Below, piece by piece: positions 62,138-64,000 of a stretch of DNA of 64,000 nucleotides (positions within the stretch are counted from its first letter, which is position 1; the number at the start of each line of letters is the position of its first letter). The notes under the pieces were generated by a model. It was not told the DNA's origin, did not search any database, and worked only from the letters and a program-made list of their open reading frames with translations. Both the position numbers and the translations under genes were made by a program. The stretch lies in contig NZ_VWWP01000001.1 in NCBI RefSeq assembly GCF_011752975.1, forward strand, positions 496,001 through 560,000, written 5' to 3'. The DNA is from Chryseobacterium sp. Tr-659 (GTDB taxonomy: Bacteria > Bacteroidota > Bacteroidia > Flavobacteriales > Weeksellaceae).

Positions 62138-64000
62138 ATGTACAATTCTCTTAGAAAAAAATTATTTGGAGGGGATAATGTTGTCAATCTCTCAGACGTA
62201 AGATATCTTCCTAGATGGATAATACTTATAATAGATATTATTATTCTGGTTATATCCCTGTTTCTTTCTACTTACATTATCGAGAAAATAACCAAGCAGG
62301 AGTTTATTTATCATGAAGATAAAAGCGTGATATTTGCCTTTATTATTCTGGTAAATACAGCTTTTATGTATGTCTTTAAGACTTATGCGGGAATTATTCG
62401 TCATTCTACATTTATAGATTTATTCAAACTTCTGATATCCTGCTTTTGTACCATGCTGGCGGTGGGAACAATCAATATGTTTTATTTCTGGACTACCGGA
62501 GGTAAGTTCATTCTGACTCCTTATCTGGTATTGTATTTTGTGATTTCATTTATGGGGCTATTCCTTTTCAGATTATATGTAAAAGAATTTTTCCATATTG
62601 TAAGAGAATACAGAAGGAGCGCACTGAAAAAAAGAATATTGGTTTTAGGAATTGATGAGCAGTCGATCGCCATAGCCAGAGCTATTCTTGATAATCCTAG
62701 TCTTCCGTATCAGGTAGTAGGGTTTCTTACCCAGCGAACAGACTCAAAAAGAGCCTCTTTATTGGGAAAACCTATCTATGAAAAGAAAAAAATAGAAGAA
62801 CATACTAAAGAAGATCTTATTATTGATGGTGTTCTTATTGTAAAAGAAATGATGGCTAGAGATGAAGTAAATTCCTGGGTGAATTTGTTTCTGGAAAAAG
62901 ATCTTCATGTTTTAAAAGCACCATCTGTACAAAAGCTAAGAGACAGTGATTTGGGAGGATCTATTAGGACACTTCAGATAGAAGACCTTTTGAATAGAAA
63001 GCCTATTAAAATCCAAAACGAAAAAGTAAAGAGCAGACACTATGATAAAACGGTGTTGGTAACTGGAGGTGCGGGATCTATTGGAAGTGAAATCGTGAGA
63101 CAGGTTTCTAATTTTAATCCTTCTCTGATTGTGGTACTCGATCAGGCAGAAACACCACTTTACGAAATAGAACTTGAAATGAGAGAAAAATTTCCTCACA
63201 TTGCTTTCAAGTTTGTTTTGGGGGATGTCTCCAATCAGCATAGAATGGAATCTTTGTTCCAGATGTATAACTTCTCAATGGTTTACCATGCGGCAGCCTA
63301 TAAGCATGTCCCTTTGGTTGAAGAAAACCCACATGAAGCAATCTTTGTCAATATATTAGGATCGAAAATTGTTGCAAGATTATCCAGCAAGTATAAAGTA
63401 AACAGATTTGTAATGGTGTCTACAGATAAAGCTGTAAATCCTACCAATGTAATGGGAGCTTCAAAACGTGCTGCCGAACTCTTTGTACAGTCACTTCAGA
63501 ATGTAGATGGAAATGTTACCAAGTTTATCACAACAAGATTTGGAAATGTTTTGGGGTCTAACGGCTCTGTGATTCCTCACTTTAAAAAACAGATTGAAGC
63601 AGGTGGTCCTGTAACGATTACCCATCCGGATATTGTAAGGTATTTCATGACAATTCCTGAAGCCTGTGAACTGGTTCTTCAGGCTGGAACCATGGGTGAA
63701 GGAGGGGAGATCTTTGTCTTTGATATGGGAGAACCGGTTAAAATTCTTGATCTGGCGAAAAGAATGATTAAATTATCAGGTTTTGAACCTAATATTGATA
63801 TTAAGATAATCTATACAGGATTAAGACCCGGTGAGAAACTGTATGAAGAGCTTCTAAGTGATGATGCAAAAACACTTCCTACACATAATGAAAAAATCAT
63901 GGTCTCTAAAGATCCGTCAATGGGATTTGAGGAAATAGACTCACTAACCAAACAAATCACTAAAGCATCTTTAAGAAGAGATAAAGTGGAAGTGGTAAGA
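62138..64000 (+). CDS. Membrane-bound nucleotide-sugar dehydratase/epimerase (CapD/FlaA1/WbpM family), 3' end outside
   Basis: 621 residues visible, frame open to the window edge. N-terminal helices (about 25-150, IILIIDIIILVISLFLSTY) are followed by a first Rossmann region, KKRILVLGIDEQSIAIARAI, and the catalytic SDR domain VLVTGGAGSIGSEIVRQVSN. VYHAAAYKHVPLVEENPHEA is the family's shifted active site, and MVSTDKAVNPTNVMGASKRA carries the S/T-x-M/Y-x-x-K region. These enzymes convert UDP-GlcNAc to 4-keto-6-deoxy sugars for capsule or O-antigen. ATG 62138 is used. An out-of-frame ATG at 62119 encodes 11 codons (MDTNTDNVQFS) overlapping this start. Confidence 0.92.
   Translation, partial: MYNSLRKKLFGGDNVVNLSDVRYLPRWIILIIDIIILVISLFLSTYIIEKITKQEFIYHEDKSVIFAFIILVNTAFMYVFKTYAGIIRHSTFIDLFKLLISCFCTMLAVGTINMFYFWTTGGKFILTPYLVLYFVISFMGLFLFRLYVKEFFHIVREYRRSALKKRILVLGIDEQSIAIARAILDNPSLPYQVVGFLTQRTDSKRASLLGKPIYEKKKIEEHTKEDLIIDGVLIVKEMMARDEVNSWVNLFLEKDLHVLKAPSVQKLRDSDLGGSIRTLQIEDLLNRKPIKIQNEKVKSRHYDKTVLVTGGAGSIGSEIVRQVSNFNPSLIVVLDQAETPLYEIELEMREKFPHIAFKFVLGDVSNQHRMESLFQMYNFSMVYHAAAYKHVPLVEENPHEAIFVNILGSKIVARLSSKYKVNRFVMVSTDKAVNPTNVMGASKRAAELFVQSLQNVDGNVTKFITTRFGNVLGSNGSVIPHFKKQIEAGGPVTITHPDIVRYFMTIPEACELVLQAGTMGEGGEIFVFDMGEPVKILDLAKRMIKLSGFEPNIDIKIIYTGLRPGEKLYEELLSDDAKTLPTHNEKIMVSKDPSMGFEEIDSLTKQITKASLRRDKVEVVR

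Overview
The window looks like chromosome from a Chryseobacterium-type member of the Bacteroidota (Flavobacteriia, Weeksellaceae). By eye it is AT-rich. Start codons rarely have Shine-Dalgarno sequences. Many genes instead have an exact TAnnTTTG -7 promoter element close upstream, sometimes with TTG about 19 bases before it. The protein content also fits: Oar-like TonB-dependent receptors, OMP_b-brl_3 barrels, a TPR-AraC membrane regulator, DUF1573, DUF4241, an AsnS/RpoN neighbourhood and an alanine-rich extended S16. The genus is inferred from family recognition, not from a marker-gene alignment.

Layout. 1-990: 5' part of tyrS (minus strand) behind a leader region that reads like a classical transcription attenuator. 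990-13.9 kb: accessory genes (GNAT/TetR with a divergent microprotein and VanZ-like gene; an outer-membrane barrel; Crp/Fnr; epimerase; VOC lipoprotein; a TetR-DHA2 efflux pair with two matching operators; a serine hydrolase; two methyltransferases; Pmp3). 14.0-20.5 kb: M3 peptidase, small envelope and stress proteins, then rpsP-rimM. 20.6-27.6 kb: a second serine hydrolase, an overlapping HTH-AraC regulator pair, a divergent secreted-protein pair and a membrane-tethered TPR-AraC regulator. 27.6-39.2 kb: asnS, rpoN, an acyl-CoA ligase, an ECF sigma factor with a membrane partner, rnpB, PPK2, DUF1573 and valS. 39.2-48 kb: DUF4241, PfkB kinase, hydrolase/HD pair, DUF72 and a large Oar-like TonB receptor. 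48-51.7 kb: class I ribonucleotide reductase, nrdB - small ABM-like protein - nrdA, with a cluster of DnaA-box-like sites upstream. 51.7-56.6 kb: MacB-type ABC exporter with two permeases and a HlyD adaptor. 56.6-64 kb: a cysteine-rich unknown, a GT39 glycosyltransferase, a thioredoxin-reductase-like flavoprotein, glyA, recX and the start of a surface-polysaccharide locus.

Main observations. (1) The 29-codon leader upstream of tyrS holds a tandem Tyr-Tyr and a third Tyr codon. It is followed by mutually exclusive stems and an intrinsic terminator about 20 bases before the tyrS start; no promoter was seen between terminator and gene. This is a strong candidate for tyrosine-responsive attenuation from a leaderless leader peptide. 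(2) Five DnaA-box-like 9-mers lie upstream of nrdB. (3) A TetR palindrome sits over the promoter of a 44-residue membrane microprotein translationally coupled to a VanZ-like gene. (4) An identical TTTGTGA-TTT-TCACAAA dyad occurs on both sides of a divergent intergenic region next to an HTH regulator. (5) Several intergenic gaps hold short-word low-complexity filler, in related families at separate loci. No CRISPR array, insertion sequence, prophage or tRNA gene was seen.
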